A model generated the notes under the pieces. The model searched no databases. It saw nothing but the letters and a program-made list of their open reading frames with translations, and was not told the origin of the DNA. The translations under genes and the position numbers were made by a program. DNA of 64,000 bases from Polyodon spathula. Taxonomy: Eukaryota > Chordata > Actinopteri > Acipenseriformes > Polyodontidae. The stretch spans positions 38,089,045 through 38,153,044 of the forward strand of contig NC_054548.1 in NCBI RefSeq assembly GCF_017654505.1, in the 5' to 3' direction. Shown here in pieces: positions 12,126-25,859 of this stretch (positions within the stretch are counted from its first letter, which is position 1; each line of letters starts with the position of its first letter).

Positions 12126-12269
12126 TTAGTTTAAAATATCTGGTACCTGGGAAGAGGTTTAATTTTTACATCGGGAGTTGAAATAGTTAATGCAGCGGTC
12201 AACTGCAGTGTTCCAGGAGGTGCCCTGGCCGGGAGCACAAACTGAAAGGCGCTCTATTTATGATGAGCA

Positions 12270-13015
12270 GCCGACAATTCTCCATTCCGGGGTGTGACAA
12301 GAACATCTGTCACAAACCCCCAAGCTTTCACTCAGGTGACACAGAAGGTAGCTGTCATGATGCAGAAACAGGCCATTTGCATAGTAGAACGCTCCGATAC
12401 CAACGGGGTGTTCTGTTCCAGGTACTTTTGGAGATGGTTCAAGATGCTGACTAGTCAATGGCTGTTGCAGTCCATCAGACGAGGCTATTGGTTCACCTTG
12501 GTGGACCTAAAGAATTCCTATTTCTACATCTTCATAAAACCAGCGCACAGAAAATACCTGAAGTTCACTTTTCAGGGCATAGAGTACCAGTTCTATGTTC
12601 TACCGTTTGGCCTCTATCTGGCTCCATACATTTTCAGAAAATGCATGGAAGCCATTCTGACTCCATTGAGACTTGGAGGCATCAGAGTCCTCAAATATCT
12701 GGATGACTGCTCATCTGCGCAGGGTCTCCAGCATTAGTGCACGAACACACAGAACTCGTCACCAACCACTTACATGAGTTAGGTCTGAAAGTGAACGATG
12801 CAAAGAGTCAACTATCTGGGAGTGCGTTTGGACTCAGAGTGTTGGCCACCCTGTCAGAGAACAGAGTGGAGAGAGTAACTGTCTGTACTTCCAGTAATGG
12901 TTTTCCAGAGGTTTCTGGGTTTGATGGCAGCAGCATCGAATACCCTCCCACTGCGTCTTCTACATATGCACACTCTGCAGCTCTGATTCAACCGCATGGT
13001 TTCTCAACCGATGTT
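12270..13015 (+). pseudogene. DIRS reverse transcriptase fragment
   Basis: An open stretch starting at 12,294 reads through a DIRS-type RT: linker TNPQAFTQVTQKVAVMMQKQ, palm motif TLVDLKNSYFYIFI with the first catalytic Asp, PFGLYLAPYIFRKCMEA, and YLDDC with the paired catalytic Asp residues at 12,699-12,707. Compared with copy 1, W of YLDDW is replaced by C and the frame shifts just after, near 12,710. Continuation (HTELVTNHLHELGLKVNDAKS) lies in the frame starting at 12,737, with another break near 12,815. The missing LVPK block upstream suggests a deletion. Not functional. Confidence 0.8.
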
Positions 13016-13309
13016 TAACTGCACCAAGCTTGTGACAGTTTCAAGTCTCTGTCTACAGGTGCTCTCTTGGTGGAAACAGCTGGCTCATCTACGCCTAGGC
13101 ATAGCACTGAGCAGAATGACCAGGAGAGAGGCCATCACCACAGATGTGTTCAACTAGGTTAGGGTGGGGTGTGTGGCAACCCCTGTGGGAGGGTCGCCAC
13201 ATCAATGTTTTGGAACTGCAGGCCGTTTACCTGTCATTGCAGAGATTTTAGGAGCAGGTTCAGAGGAGACACATGCTTGTCCCCACGGACAACACAACAT
13301 TGATGTAAG

Positions 13310-13830
13310 ATTTTAAATATTGTATTAATTGTGACCATTTTATAATTCTCTTGTTATAGTAATGAGGAATAAATCCTTACTTATCTCTACCTCTGTAATC
13401 TCACACACTGTCAAAGGCCCTATCTGTCTGGGAAAAACAGGATAATATCTGGTTACTTTAAAGTTCAGAGTACCCTTTTGAAGTGCTATTTTCCCTATAT
13501 AGAGCGGATTTGGGCATAGGTGTTAAAAACAGGATCACACCCGCCATGCAGCTTCCCACAGACAAGGTGTCGGGCTTCAGTTGGGGGAAGGAGGGAGGCT
13601 GGTTTTACCTTCTATTTATTTGTATTTCTGGATTCTGAAGCCTCTTTCATCAAGCTCACCTGACAACGCTGAACGGTCCTGTAGGGTTAAACCTACAGTA
13701 TTGTCCTGTTTTGTTTTGAAGATTTGTCCTTGCAGTTTGTATATGGTTATGTTCTGTACTGTGTATAATTGGTTTTTCCTCTATTCCGGAATTAAACAGT
13801 TTTTACTAGGGTGTTTTGTGGTTGCCCGGT
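13310..13830. other. ~520-bp insertion inside the DIRS RNase H
   Basis: RNase H homology runs up to about 13,305 (PTDNTT, matching HTDNTS of copy 1) and resumes at about 13,835 (GLHRLTHKLLRWAQ, matching GLHRLAFRLLIWAQ). The intervening sequence has no counterpart in copy 1. It contains a TATATAG motif at 13,495 and AATAAAT at about 13,368. It may be an LTR-derived insertion, but no clear TG...CA ends or target duplication were found. Confidence 0.55.
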
Positions 13831-14375
13831 CTCCACCGTTTGACCCACAAGCTTCTGCGGTGGGCACAAATGAACCTGCTATTACTCTGTGCAGTCCACC
13901 TGCCAGGACTGACCAACTGGGCTGCGGACGTCCTCTTGAGGGGGGTCCGCAGAGGTACTCTTGTGAGAGAGATTCGAGACGGCAGAAGTGGACCTCTTTG
14001 CCTCTCAGGAGTTGACACATTGTCCCATATGGTCCTCCATACACGGAGAAGGAGGACTTCTGGGGATAGACACAATGGCACACCTGTGGCCCGCACGTCT
14101 TTGTGCGTTCCCGCCGCCTGCATTGCTCCTGCTCTGTTTGGAGAAAATCAGACAAGACCAGGCCAGGGTGTTCCTAATAGCCCCTCTCTGGCCCAGGAGA
14201 GTCTGGTTCTCCTCTCTGATGCAGCTCCCGAGCAGCCAGCCATGGGAACTGCTGATGCATCACAACCTGCTCAGTCAGGAAAGGGCCACTCTGTGGCACC
14301 CCAACCCATCGAGCCTGCAGCTCTGGGCTTGGCCCCTGAATGGTTGCATTTGAGCAGTCTGGGGATATCAAGCAG
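13831..14375 (+). pseudogene. DIRS RNase H C-terminus and connecting region
   Basis: The frame starting near 13,816 gives the RNase H end GLHRLTHKLLRWAQ...NWAADVLLRG. A frame change near 13,985 then gives VDLFASQELTHCPIW and IDTMAHLWP...CAFPPPALLLLCLEKI, a block normally lying between RNase H and recombinase in vertebrate DIRS polyproteins. It ends in a region equivalent to the HP.P..LQLWAWPL block. Two frames are needed, so it is not translatable as one protein. The function of this connecting block is not known to me. Confidence 0.7.
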
Positions 14376-14389
14376 TGTGTGACACCTTA

Positions 14390-15005
14390 CAAAATGCTAG
14401 GGTAGCCTCTACTCGTTCCCAATATGGGTACAAGTAGGACGTGTTCCAGAAGTGGTGTTTGGCTCCTGGTTTCGAACCCACGACATGCCCTATGGCACTT
14501 ATACTACAATTTTTACAGGACTTTTTTGATGAGGGGAATTCCCCCGCTACTCTAAATGTCTATTTGGCAGCCATTTCGGTGTGCCATATAAAAATCGATT
14601 CAGTCTCCCCAGGAGCTCATTTCCTGGTGGGGCAATTTTTTTGAAAGGCACTTGGCTTAGGCCACCGGTGAAGGATTTAGTTCCTCGCTGGATGTTAAAT
14701 ATAGTGCTTAATGCATTGACAAAACCTCCATTTGAGCCCATGCATTCTGCTAAGCTCAAATTTTTGTCTTTCAAGACAGCTTTCCTGCTTGCTTTCACCT
14801 AAGCGGGTGTGTGAATTGCGACCACTTTTTCAATTTCAAAAGCTTGTCTAATTTTTTTAGGGGCCAGAATGAAGGTCACCCTTTGTACTAACCCAGCTTT
14901 CCTGCCTAAGGCCATCTCAATTTTCCACATAAATCATTGTGTGGCATTGGAGGCTTTCCGTTTCCCTCCATTCCAGTGACAAAGAGCGCCAGCTCCATAA
15001 GCCAT
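14390..15005 (+). pseudogene. DIRS tyrosine recombinase, N-terminal half
   Basis: Begins with RVASTRSQYGYK and continues FLQDFFDEGNSPATLNVYLAAISVCH, the SAM-like N-terminal domain that in copy 1 reads LLEAGRSPSTLKVYLVAISACH. A frame change near 14,640 leads to PFEPMHSAKLKFLSFKTAFLLAFT. Stops interrupt the rest, and homology fades near 15,000. The catalytic C-terminal domain is absent, so the remnant cannot recombine DNA. Confidence 0.75.
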
Positions 15006-15337
15006 TCTGTACATTTCGCAGATCACTGTATCATATTACCAAGAGTACAGTTTATAGAGGATTATAAAGTGGCTTGACATTCCAAGCACTTGTGGTTAAA
15101 AAATACAATCCATGGGTTGGGTTGGATTTTCAAATGGGTGAGATTGTACCCATTAACAAGGATTTGTTTCCAAAGAAGCTTTTTTTTAATGCACTTTTTG
15201 AACATAATGCGATTCTAACTTAAGGAGAAAATCAGTTGTAAAATACCTAAGGTAATGTTAGATAGACTAAGATTAGAGTTAAATGCAGTCTGTGAAACCA
15301 ACCTATTGCCTGGGGTCCAAACACTTCCAGCTCTACT

Positions 15338-16640
15338 TTAACCCTTTACTGCACTGGGCATGTTCCCGTACCTTTGTAATGCCTATTTTCTCAATGTCAG
15401 ATATCACCAGGCAGCAAATGGTTACTTTAGCTTTGCTCCATATTCTTGTCTTTTTCAATAAATTGACAAGACCTTTTGGAGATAAACCGTCACTTGTGTG
15501 ACTTTTTGGTATTTGATTTAATGCACATCGTTTATTTTATTTTTATTTATTTGAAATTTTTGTGAGTTGATATAATTAATATAATTTCCTCAAAATGAAT
15601 AACATGCGTTTTGTATTACATATTTAATTTTATATGTATTGTCTTATTGCACACACCATATTTATATTAGGACATTTTTCCTTTTTGCTATATTGGAGAC
15701 TGGGTTGTTGAGAGGGACACGTTATATTGTACACTCAATACCATAGTTGCCTCCCACAGATAAGATGCTCCTTATTTAAAATAAACAAGTCAGCATGGTC
15801 ATATTGAAAGGGGTTATAAAGGAATGGAATAGATTCACTTTGTCTTTGCTCTATGGAGTGAGGAGCAATTTTAGGTTGCTTGAAGGAACAGGTAACAATG
15901 AGCCAGGAGAGGTTCAGCAGTCGTGAGCGAAGAGGTCTAGTCAGGTAGATATCTGCTGCTGTTTACTACGACTCGTTGAAGAGTTTTGATACCAGTACTG
16001 GAAGGAAGAAGCAAGCTGGGAAAGTTATATTGGGACCAGGAACTGGCCTGTCATATCAGTTATTTCCATAAAATCCAAGTTATTTCTGAGTGGCTTGTAC
16101 CCACCGTTAAATAAAAAAAAAAAAAACAGATCTAAGAATTACAGTAATTTAAAAAAACAATGAATTAATTACAAAAATAAAGCGCTTTATTTGAAATGTT
16201 CAATTGAAGTCTGCCATTGAAAGTGCAGTTTTTCTTTATTTGATTTGTTATACTTCTTGTTTTTCTTGGTTTGTTCATTACATTTTAAAGTAAAATATTA
16301 CTGACCATTTTTATCATACCACAGCACAAATGAGTCTGCCTTCAGTCATACAGACCCTTCTTCAGAATAGGATAGGGAAAACGCTGTAGTTCTGGCAGTT
16401 CAGGGAGAAGGGGCAGAGCCATCAGATTGAGGTTTTGGACTAGCTTTTTTTCACTGCCTGAATTAGAGTCAATAATGTCCGATTCAGACTCAGACTCATT
16501 CAAAATCTCATCTAATCTTTTCTACCTAGTAATTCACCTTGAAATCCACGACCTTGGGAAAAATCAATATTATCACTATCATCAGCCATTTCAACGACTC
16601 AAGTCATCGGATTTCCCCGAGTGACAGTTGTAGTGGATGT
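15338..16640 (-). mobile_element. Possible piggyBac-like remnant
   Basis: Two weak signals. At 15,338 TTAACCCTTTACTGCACTGG resembles a piggyBac terminus (TTAA target plus CCCTTT), similar to the one at 62,723. On the minus strand at about 16,510-16,440 a frame reads LDEILNESESESDIIDSNSG, an acidic stretch like piggyBac transposase N-termini. No opposite TTAA-ended repeat was found beyond 16,640, and no transposase core is visible. The rest of the interval is unrecognised. Confidence 0.25.
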
Positions 16641-19600
16641 TGGTTTAGAATGTCGACATTTCGAATGTGTATTTTTTTCTTGCATGGCCCTAGGACTGAT
16701 GATCGTATTCTTAACCCTAGTGCAATTCAATCCCAAGACGCCTTCAACTACATATTACCTCCTCTGCTCTGGGGGAATTAAGTAAGCTGGTATCAGTACT
16801 ACTAATTAGTCTGCAAGTTTGGTTAAAAAACTTCACATTTAAAATAAAGTTGGACTATGGAAATGTCTTTCAAAAGATCTGCGCCAGCTGGCTCAAAAGC
16901 TATCAATCAAACACGGGTTGCATATGATTTGTTGTGTGAGAGAAAGATCCCACCTAAACATAGCATCACAATACCCAATTTGATTTGATTGGATAAAGCC
17001 TGTGACACTTTAAAATAGCCATTTTGTCCTAAACTTGAGCACCTGCCTTTAGGGTGCACAGTTTAAAAAAATAAAAATAATAATGACAAATATGTAAATT
17101 TACATAAACTTGGCATTCATGTAGGCGCAAATTTGAGTGGGCCTGTGTGCTTACTGGATACACCCCTGGCTAACTCTTTAAAAAATAAAAAAGTCTTATA
17201 TTATCATACTTAACTTGATTCATGGGCTTGCAGCCATCCTGAATTTCTGTCGAAAGTGGCGGGTTTAATTTGTTGTTGTATTGTTGTCTGTAGCGGAATA
17301 GCTGCTAGTATATTTTGAGAAGTTAAGGAGTATTCAGCACCCAGCAGACTAGCACTCATGTGTGATACTGGAACTCAGTTTGACAGGAGACAAGTAAGTG
17401 TCTTTTTGTCTAGTGAGCCGTCAGAACGTTTTTAAAAAATAAATAAACCTCTCATTAATTTTTAGTGCATTGCACCATTACACGGTTCAATGATTAACTT
17501 TATATTTAAACAATAACTGCACTCAGACACTCAATCCAATGTTGCCTCAGCCAGGATTGAACTACGGTGTGCCGGAAGGCTCAAGACACAGCAGTGCGAT
17601 TAAAAATTATAGTAAATCATAGGAAGGTAAATTAGTACTCGAAGGGTAAAATTCTGAAGGACAACACTCCCCCCAGTGGGTGTGACAGCTACCCCTGTTC
17701 TTTGAGGCATTGGCTGGGGTTCTGATTGGCTACTGGTTAGAAAGATGGTGGGACGCAGATGGGAATTCTCCCACTTGGTCTAGCTGGTGTTATGCAGAGT
17801 TGTTTCCATCCCCGACAGTAAACGGTGCCTTTTTTAAGTATACTCTATTGTTAAGCATACTATTCAACTTACTGTATTAGCTTGGTCTTACTGATACAAG
17901 GGAGGGCAATAAGACAACTTCAGAAGATTCAACTTTTTGCATATTTTTTGTATTGAAATTTATCTCTGGTTCCTCCTCTGTATGTTTTTTGGCCCCCTTG
18001 ATAGTGCCTCTCAGGATAAATTGTATTTGAAGTCCACTTGCTTCAAATTGGCATAAGTGGCAGATCAAAATAATCCAGGAGAGTCACCTCCAAATAACTA
18101 GGGGGTGCAAAAAAACCACTATACTGTAATTAGCCCGAAATCATTCTAGAGGCCATACAACAGTTGAAGGTAGCTAATGTCTGTTCCGAAGATGGGTTTA
18201 TTTCCCAGGCCATAGTCAGAGCAGAATAAAAGGGAGGGATGTCATGAGTAGGGCAAAAGAGCAAGCTGACTGCTCACTCTAAGGCTAAAGCAAAATGAGT
18301 TGTTGGCGTCAATAAGTGTTATCAAAAATGTCAAATAGCATGTAGTCTGGCAATCAATCTAACTTTTGTTTTTAATGCTCAATTATACTCAAGCTTCACA
18401 ACAAGCAGAGACACCAAAAAACTAATAGAGCAATAAATCACTTTGTGAACTCTTGACCTCATTATTGGTTGTAATTGCCTATGATGTTCATAGTAGCTCC
18501 TTTCATAGAAATATATGATGACTGATCTTTGATATACAGACCTATTTCTTTATTTAATGCAGATTTAAAGACTGGTTGCAGATTGGAGTTCTGCTAGGTA
18601 AATCTAAGATTGTTTCCTGGTTGAATAATGGAATGCATGTTTTTTGGAAGCAATCCCGGTCAGAATAAATAGAATATGCCTAATATTACTATACAGTGAC
18701 CTGTATAGTAATAATTTTCAAAAGTAGTCTTTTGGAACAGTTCAAATAGAAATAACAGCACACTACTGTGACTTTCAATTTACACACATGGAGGAAAATG
18801 TATGTAAAACTTGCAGGGCTGCGTTTGCGGCACGTTCAGCCATTAGAGAGCCACCACAAATAACTTTATTTCCTTGTAAAATCAAGAGAGTGTAATCTAG
18901 TTCAATGTGACACCTTAAATATGTTAACCTTGTGTAAACATGATTTCTGTCAGTCTACCTCCTGGAAGAAAATGAAGAAGAAAAAACACCAGAGGGAACA
19001 AGTAATTGGTGACCTAGATACTTAGGAAAGGAAGGAATGTAATTCCCATTATGTGGGCTTAGTTGACCATAGCAACTGACAAAAAGTGTTTATAATTCAG
19101 GCGCAGGAAACATCAGGCACATAATCCCTCACTCCACTTACAGTATTTTTCAATTGTACTGCTTGTATAATAAAAAATACAACTTCATTTTCTCCTTAAA
19201 ATGAAATAACATTTATTATTAATTAATATTAAGATCAGTTAATAAATTAAGGTAAAAGTGTGTCCCCCTTAATTCTCCCTTATTTTTCATGCATGTTCCC
19301 TTAATTCTTCCCTTAATTCTTAACTCTCATTCTATTAATTTTCACCTTAATTTCAAATAAGTGGAATACATTAAACTTAAACTAGGATTACCAGTTTCTA
19401 GTAGCACATTTTTAAGGTCTCTTTAATTAATGAAGGGGTGTTTTATATATTTTCTATATTTACATAAGTAGTAGACACAACTTGTATTTTTTGTTTTACA
19501 TAAGTGTATGTAGGCTACATGATAATTCACACACTGCTTATCACCCACTGCTAAAACATGCTGGCACCAAACACATAACATTTAAACTAAAGTAAATTTA

Positions 19601-20530
19601 ATTTAGTGATAAGTATTACATTTAGGCGATCATTTCTGAATGACTTGGCTTATGTTTAATTTCTGATTCAGTTTATTGAGTTGTTGGGCTAGTAAATCAA
19701 ATTGAAATGGATTTACTCGTGTATAAGAGGAATCAGTTCAATACAGAACTCCTGTACGAACATTAAAAAAAAAAAAAAAAAAGTATTTTGTGTCGGTATT
19801 TCGAAAAGAAAACCAAATTCCAAGATATTATGTAATTGATTAGTGGTTATTGGCTTTTAAGATGAGACATTTGTAATTAAAGAAACTTTGCTGATAAACC
19901 CAGCAGATTTCTTTAGTCTGACACCAGTTTTTTGCACAGAAGATCAAAAACGACATTGCTTCATTAAATTACCAATACATTAGTCAGTACTAATATAATC
20001 AAACCATTTCATCATATTTAGCAGCACAAGTATAAAAAGCAAAGCTTATATGAGTACTGTACCTGAACAAGAGGTCTTCAATACCTTTTTGTATATTTGG
20101 TAATTACTTTTGAAACAAGATGTGTAAAATGGCTAAACAGTGTGTGGGACTTCATTTACTTATTTTACGTGGAGAATTGAAACATATTTATTTGTACTGC
20201 ATTTTAAATATTCCTATAGACACACTCTTGAAAGGGCTGCTCCCTATCCTGGTAAATGTGAACGGTCCACTGCTGTTCTCTGGAAAGCTAAGCAGCAGGC
20301 TAATTAAAAAAACAATAGTAAAGTTGGTACATTCATATCTCAGAGAAACTGGAGAGGAACAGGAAATTAAAACAAGGTAAAGGCAATCATCCAAATAAAG
20401 CTGAAGCACTAACGGATAGCATAGAACATCTGTACAGCACTGAAACACTATGTTTAAAAAACCCCAACTGCTGAACCTCGTCTTCTTTAATATCAGCATC
20501 ACAAGGGTATCCATATATTATACAAAATAA
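16641..20530. other. Long stretch without recognisable genes
   Basis: AT-rich sequence with short chance ORFs. At 19,260-19,360 the phrase CCTTAATTCT is repeated several times in a degenerate local array. At 17,530-17,600 (minus strand) there is a weak B-box-like GTTCAATCC, insufficient to call a SINE. A 19-bp A run lies at about 19,765. I see no exon with a nameable domain. Confidence 0.45.
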
Positions 20531-20532
20531 TA

Positions 20533-20663
20533 GATGGGCCTCTTCAGTGAGTTACAGGAAAACCATCCCATGTTGGGGTTCTGTGACAGTTTATAAATTA
20601 CTAGACCTGACGTCACAGAAACCCGAGATGGAATTATTTTCCTGTAACTCACTGAAGCCCATC
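20533..20663. mobile_element. Palindromic MITE
   Basis: The left arm GATGGGCCTCTTCAGTGAG.. (20,533-20,587) and the right arm ..CTCACTGAAGCCCATC (20,612-20,663) are near-perfect reverse complements, including GTTACAGGAAAA and the inner GTTCTGTGAC/GTCACAGAAAC. The loop is about 25 bp. Total 131 bp, AT-balanced, no ORF: a small foldback or MITE. It abuts the (CT)n run, so a target duplication cannot be read on the right. Confidence 0.75.
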
Positions 20664-20666
20664 CAT

Positions 20667-20768
<102 letters not shown>

Positions 20769-21311
20769 GAATTCTGTAACTCACATGGTTCAGGACCCAG
20801 GACACAGAAATTGATTATTCTAGCGCTTAAGCACACTTTTAATAAACACAAACAAAAAAATAAACAAAACAAACACCTAGCTAGTTTCAAGCCCTAACTA
20901 TACACAACCCAGAATCTAACTAACACAGGATGGCTAAGTCATTTACCTGTCAACACAAGCAAGGTTTTCACACGCTACCGTTTACTAGCGTTTCTTCTGT
21001 CCCTCTCCCTGCTACAATATATACACAGTGCCTATAGAAAGTCTACACCCCCTTTCAAATTTTTCACCTTTTGTTGCCTTATAGCCTGGAATTAAAATGC
21101 ATTAAAATAGTTTTTTTTTTCATTTATCTACACATCTTACTCCACAACTTCCAAGTGAAAAAAAATATTCTAGAAATTTGTAGAAAAATAATTACAAATA
21201 TAAGCTGAAATAGCTTGGTTGGAAAAGTGTCCACCCCCTTGTAATAACAATCCTAAATTAGCTCAGTTGTAACCAATCGCCTTCAAAATCACAGATCAAG
21301 TTAAGTGGCCT

Positions 21312-21642
21312 TGTGGCAATGTTGCCCTGTCCCTTTGTGTATTTTCTGTTGTATGTTACGTGTAGTGTGTTAATGTTGGTGTATAGTCATTGGTACATGG
21401 GATATAAATGGGTCTGTGTAACATGAGTGTTTAAAATGTGTATTTGTCTTTAGGCATGAGAATTGCACAGCACTTCACGTGCAGGTAAAATGTAATAATA
21501 TGCAAGCATGGGGAATTGCACTTTATTAATTCACGTAAAGTTGTACCAAGACTCCAATTGTACAGCTGCATAAAAGCTTCATATTTTCACTCACTCGGGG
21601 TTGTGTGTTCGGTAAGTGGAGAACGGGATTGGAAACAGAGGT

Positions 21643-21694
<52 letters not shown>

Positions 21695-21933
21695 GTTATA
21701 GTTAAAATATCAGCTCACAATGTTTGTCTGTGTAGTCTGTTTTGTTTGTCTCTTTATTTTGGCGAAAGTGCAGAGTCCTGTGTCTTGTTTGTCTTTCAAC
21801 CTTTTATTTTCTGTCTGTTTCGTTATTAAATACTAAGCGAGAACAATCGCTCAGCTTCACCAAACCCCACCTCTCTGTTGTTTATTTCCTGGTTCCTGGT
21901 CTGACGTCACCCACTGCAGCCGTCTTTGTGACA
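21312..21933 (+). mobile_element. Solo LTR, family A, inside a Tc1
   Basis: Begins TGTGGCAATG and ends TTTGTGACA, with GGCCT duplicated on both sides (21,307-21,311 and 21,934-21,938). This shows a retroviral-type 5-bp duplication and dates the insertion after the Tc1. It holds a TATA-like GCATAAAAG at about 21,570, ATTAAA at about 21,824, and a full TGACGTCA near the 3' end (21,902-21,909), compatible with a promoter and polyadenylation region read on the plus strand. An (ATA)n run sits at 21,645-21,694. Shared sequence identifies it with the copies at 29,842 and 37,768. Confidence 0.85.
21645..21694. repeat. (ATA)n microsatellite within the solo LTR
   Basis: About 50 bp of ATA/AAT triplets. 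The other two full family copies lack this expansion, so it arose after insertion or in this lineage. Confidence 0.9.
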
Positions 21934-22081
21934 GGCCTCCACCTGTGTTAAACTGTAGTGATTCACATGATTTCAGGATAAATTCAGCAGTTGCTGTAGG
22001 TTCCCTCTGTTGGGTAGTGCATTTCAAAGCAAAGACTCAACCATGAATACCAAGGGATGGGTATAAAAAAATATCAAACGC

Positions 22082-22745
22082 CTTGAATAACAAAATACTG
22101 AGCTCATGTGATTTCATAAAAACACTGGGTCCTCAGTGTTTGGTATTTGAGTTGAGTTCAAATTGTCAAAATTAGTTGATTAAGAATCTGTATAAATAGC
22201 CATTTGAAAAGACATGAGTTTAATTAACGCAAGAACAGCGAAAGATAGAACATGACCTGCTTAAGTAATGAAGTTCGCCTGGTTGCTATCGGCATGATTG
22301 AAGGTAACCCGTGTCTGAGAGAAGTTGCCCAGAGAATGATATGTTTTACTTCAACAATCAACACACTAGTAAAGAGACAGGCCACGTCCTGGAAGACAGA
22401 GAGTCACCACATCGGCCCAAGACCGTTTTGCTGACTTTTACATTGTTGGGATCGTGGAAGTGTGATAATGTGGTGAAGAATCTCCTTTAACACAAGAACG
22501 CCTTTGGTGCAGATTGAGGGCAAACTTACTGCTCAGCGATACATTGACAAAGTCCTTGAGGCAACGTTTTTTCTGTTCCTGCAAGCCAATCTGGAAGCAT
22601 CGGTTTTCCAGCAGGACAATGCAAGACCACACAGTGCTAGGATTACAATTGAACGACTTCAAGAAAACAATGTCAAGGTCTTGCCATCTTTCTCCTGACC
22701 TCCATTAGAACATCTGTGGGACGAAATCACTGGTGTCATCACATT
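22082..22745 (+). mobile_element. Truncated, internally deleted Tc1 (same family as 60.4-61.7 kb)
   Basis: From AACAAAATACTGAGCTCATG onwards it is collinear with the reverse complement of 61,590-60,650. The start of the transposase is visible at 22,252 (CLSNEVRLVAIGMIEG), matching CLSKEDGLVAIAVIEG on the minus strand near 61,410. After about 22,440 the sequence jumps to the DDE region (TAQRYIDKVLEATFFLFLQ, FQQDNARPHSA at 22,606-22,640), so several hundred bases including the first catalytic Asp are missing. Both ends are lost: the left joins another Tc1 directly, the right fades near 22,745. Confidence 0.75.
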
Positions 22746-25570
<2,825 letters not shown>

Positions 25571-25612
25571 TGTGTGTATATATATATATATACACACACA
25601 TATATATATATG
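25571..25612. repeat. (TG)n(TA)n(CA)n(TA)n microsatellite
   Basis: Short mixed dinucleotide tract directly after the Tc1; the far half of the tract into which the transposon inserted. Confidence 0.85.
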
Positions 25613-25859
25613 CACATGCAAGGAAAGATTTTCAAGAGTCTTTGCTTAACTTTTTACTGGAATTTAGAAGAAATATGAAAACACACATAGATGAAGACAA
25701 TGCTTAGAATCCCATCTCATTGTCATGCGAATGGTCTACTGTCAGTATATAACAAAGAAAAAAGTGTGTCTGTGTTCATATGCATATCTATACACAGACA
25801 GATATTGTTTAAACTGCCATATGGCACAGAGTTTAAACGTTCATTAAAATGTACCAAAA

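Larger units (their letters stand above)
12170..15005 (+). mobile_element. Decayed DIRS-type retrotransposon (copy 2)
   Basis: In order, the plus strand carries a DIRS-type reverse transcriptase with its upstream linker, an RNase H, a connecting region and the N-terminal half of a tyrosine recombinase, each in broken frames. DIRS elements replicate through RNA and integrate with the recombinase instead of a DDE integrase. The order matches copy 1 (36-40.4 kb), but copy 2 keeps a connecting region that copy 1 lacks. The 5' Gag part is not seen directly upstream, where the ATT-flanked element sits. The 3' half of the recombinase and any terminal repeat are missing. Confidence 0.75.
21026..22080 (+). 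mobile_element. Tc1/mariner 5' end, interrupted by a solo LTR
   Basis: Starts with CAGTGCCTATAGAAAGTCTA, a common fish Tc1 inverted-repeat tip, followed by CACCCCCTTTCAAATTTTTCACC and the usual non-coding leader. The leader stops at GGCCT (21,307-21,311), is interrupted by a 622-bp LTR, and resumes at 21,934 with GGCCTCCACCTGTG...CATGATTTCAGG. About 150 bp later it ends near 22,080, where a different Tc1 family starts. No transposase coding and no right terminus survive. Confidence 0.8.

Noticed and set aside
13170..13203. TGTGGCAACC...GGTCGCCACA as a tiny LTR-like or hairpin insertion
   Set aside because: The sequence is explained as part of the DIRS RNase H coding region, is only about 34 bp, and has no flanking duplication.
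17530..17600. tRNA-derived SINE on the minus strand (GTTCAATCC box B-like)
   Set aside because: No convincing A box at the right distance, no tail repeat and no second copy in the window.
20770..21016. A solo LTR ending CCTGCTACA before the Tc1 at 21,026
   Set aside because: A possible TGTAACTC start exists at 20,779, but the flanking bases do not match and the length would be short. Evidence is insufficient.
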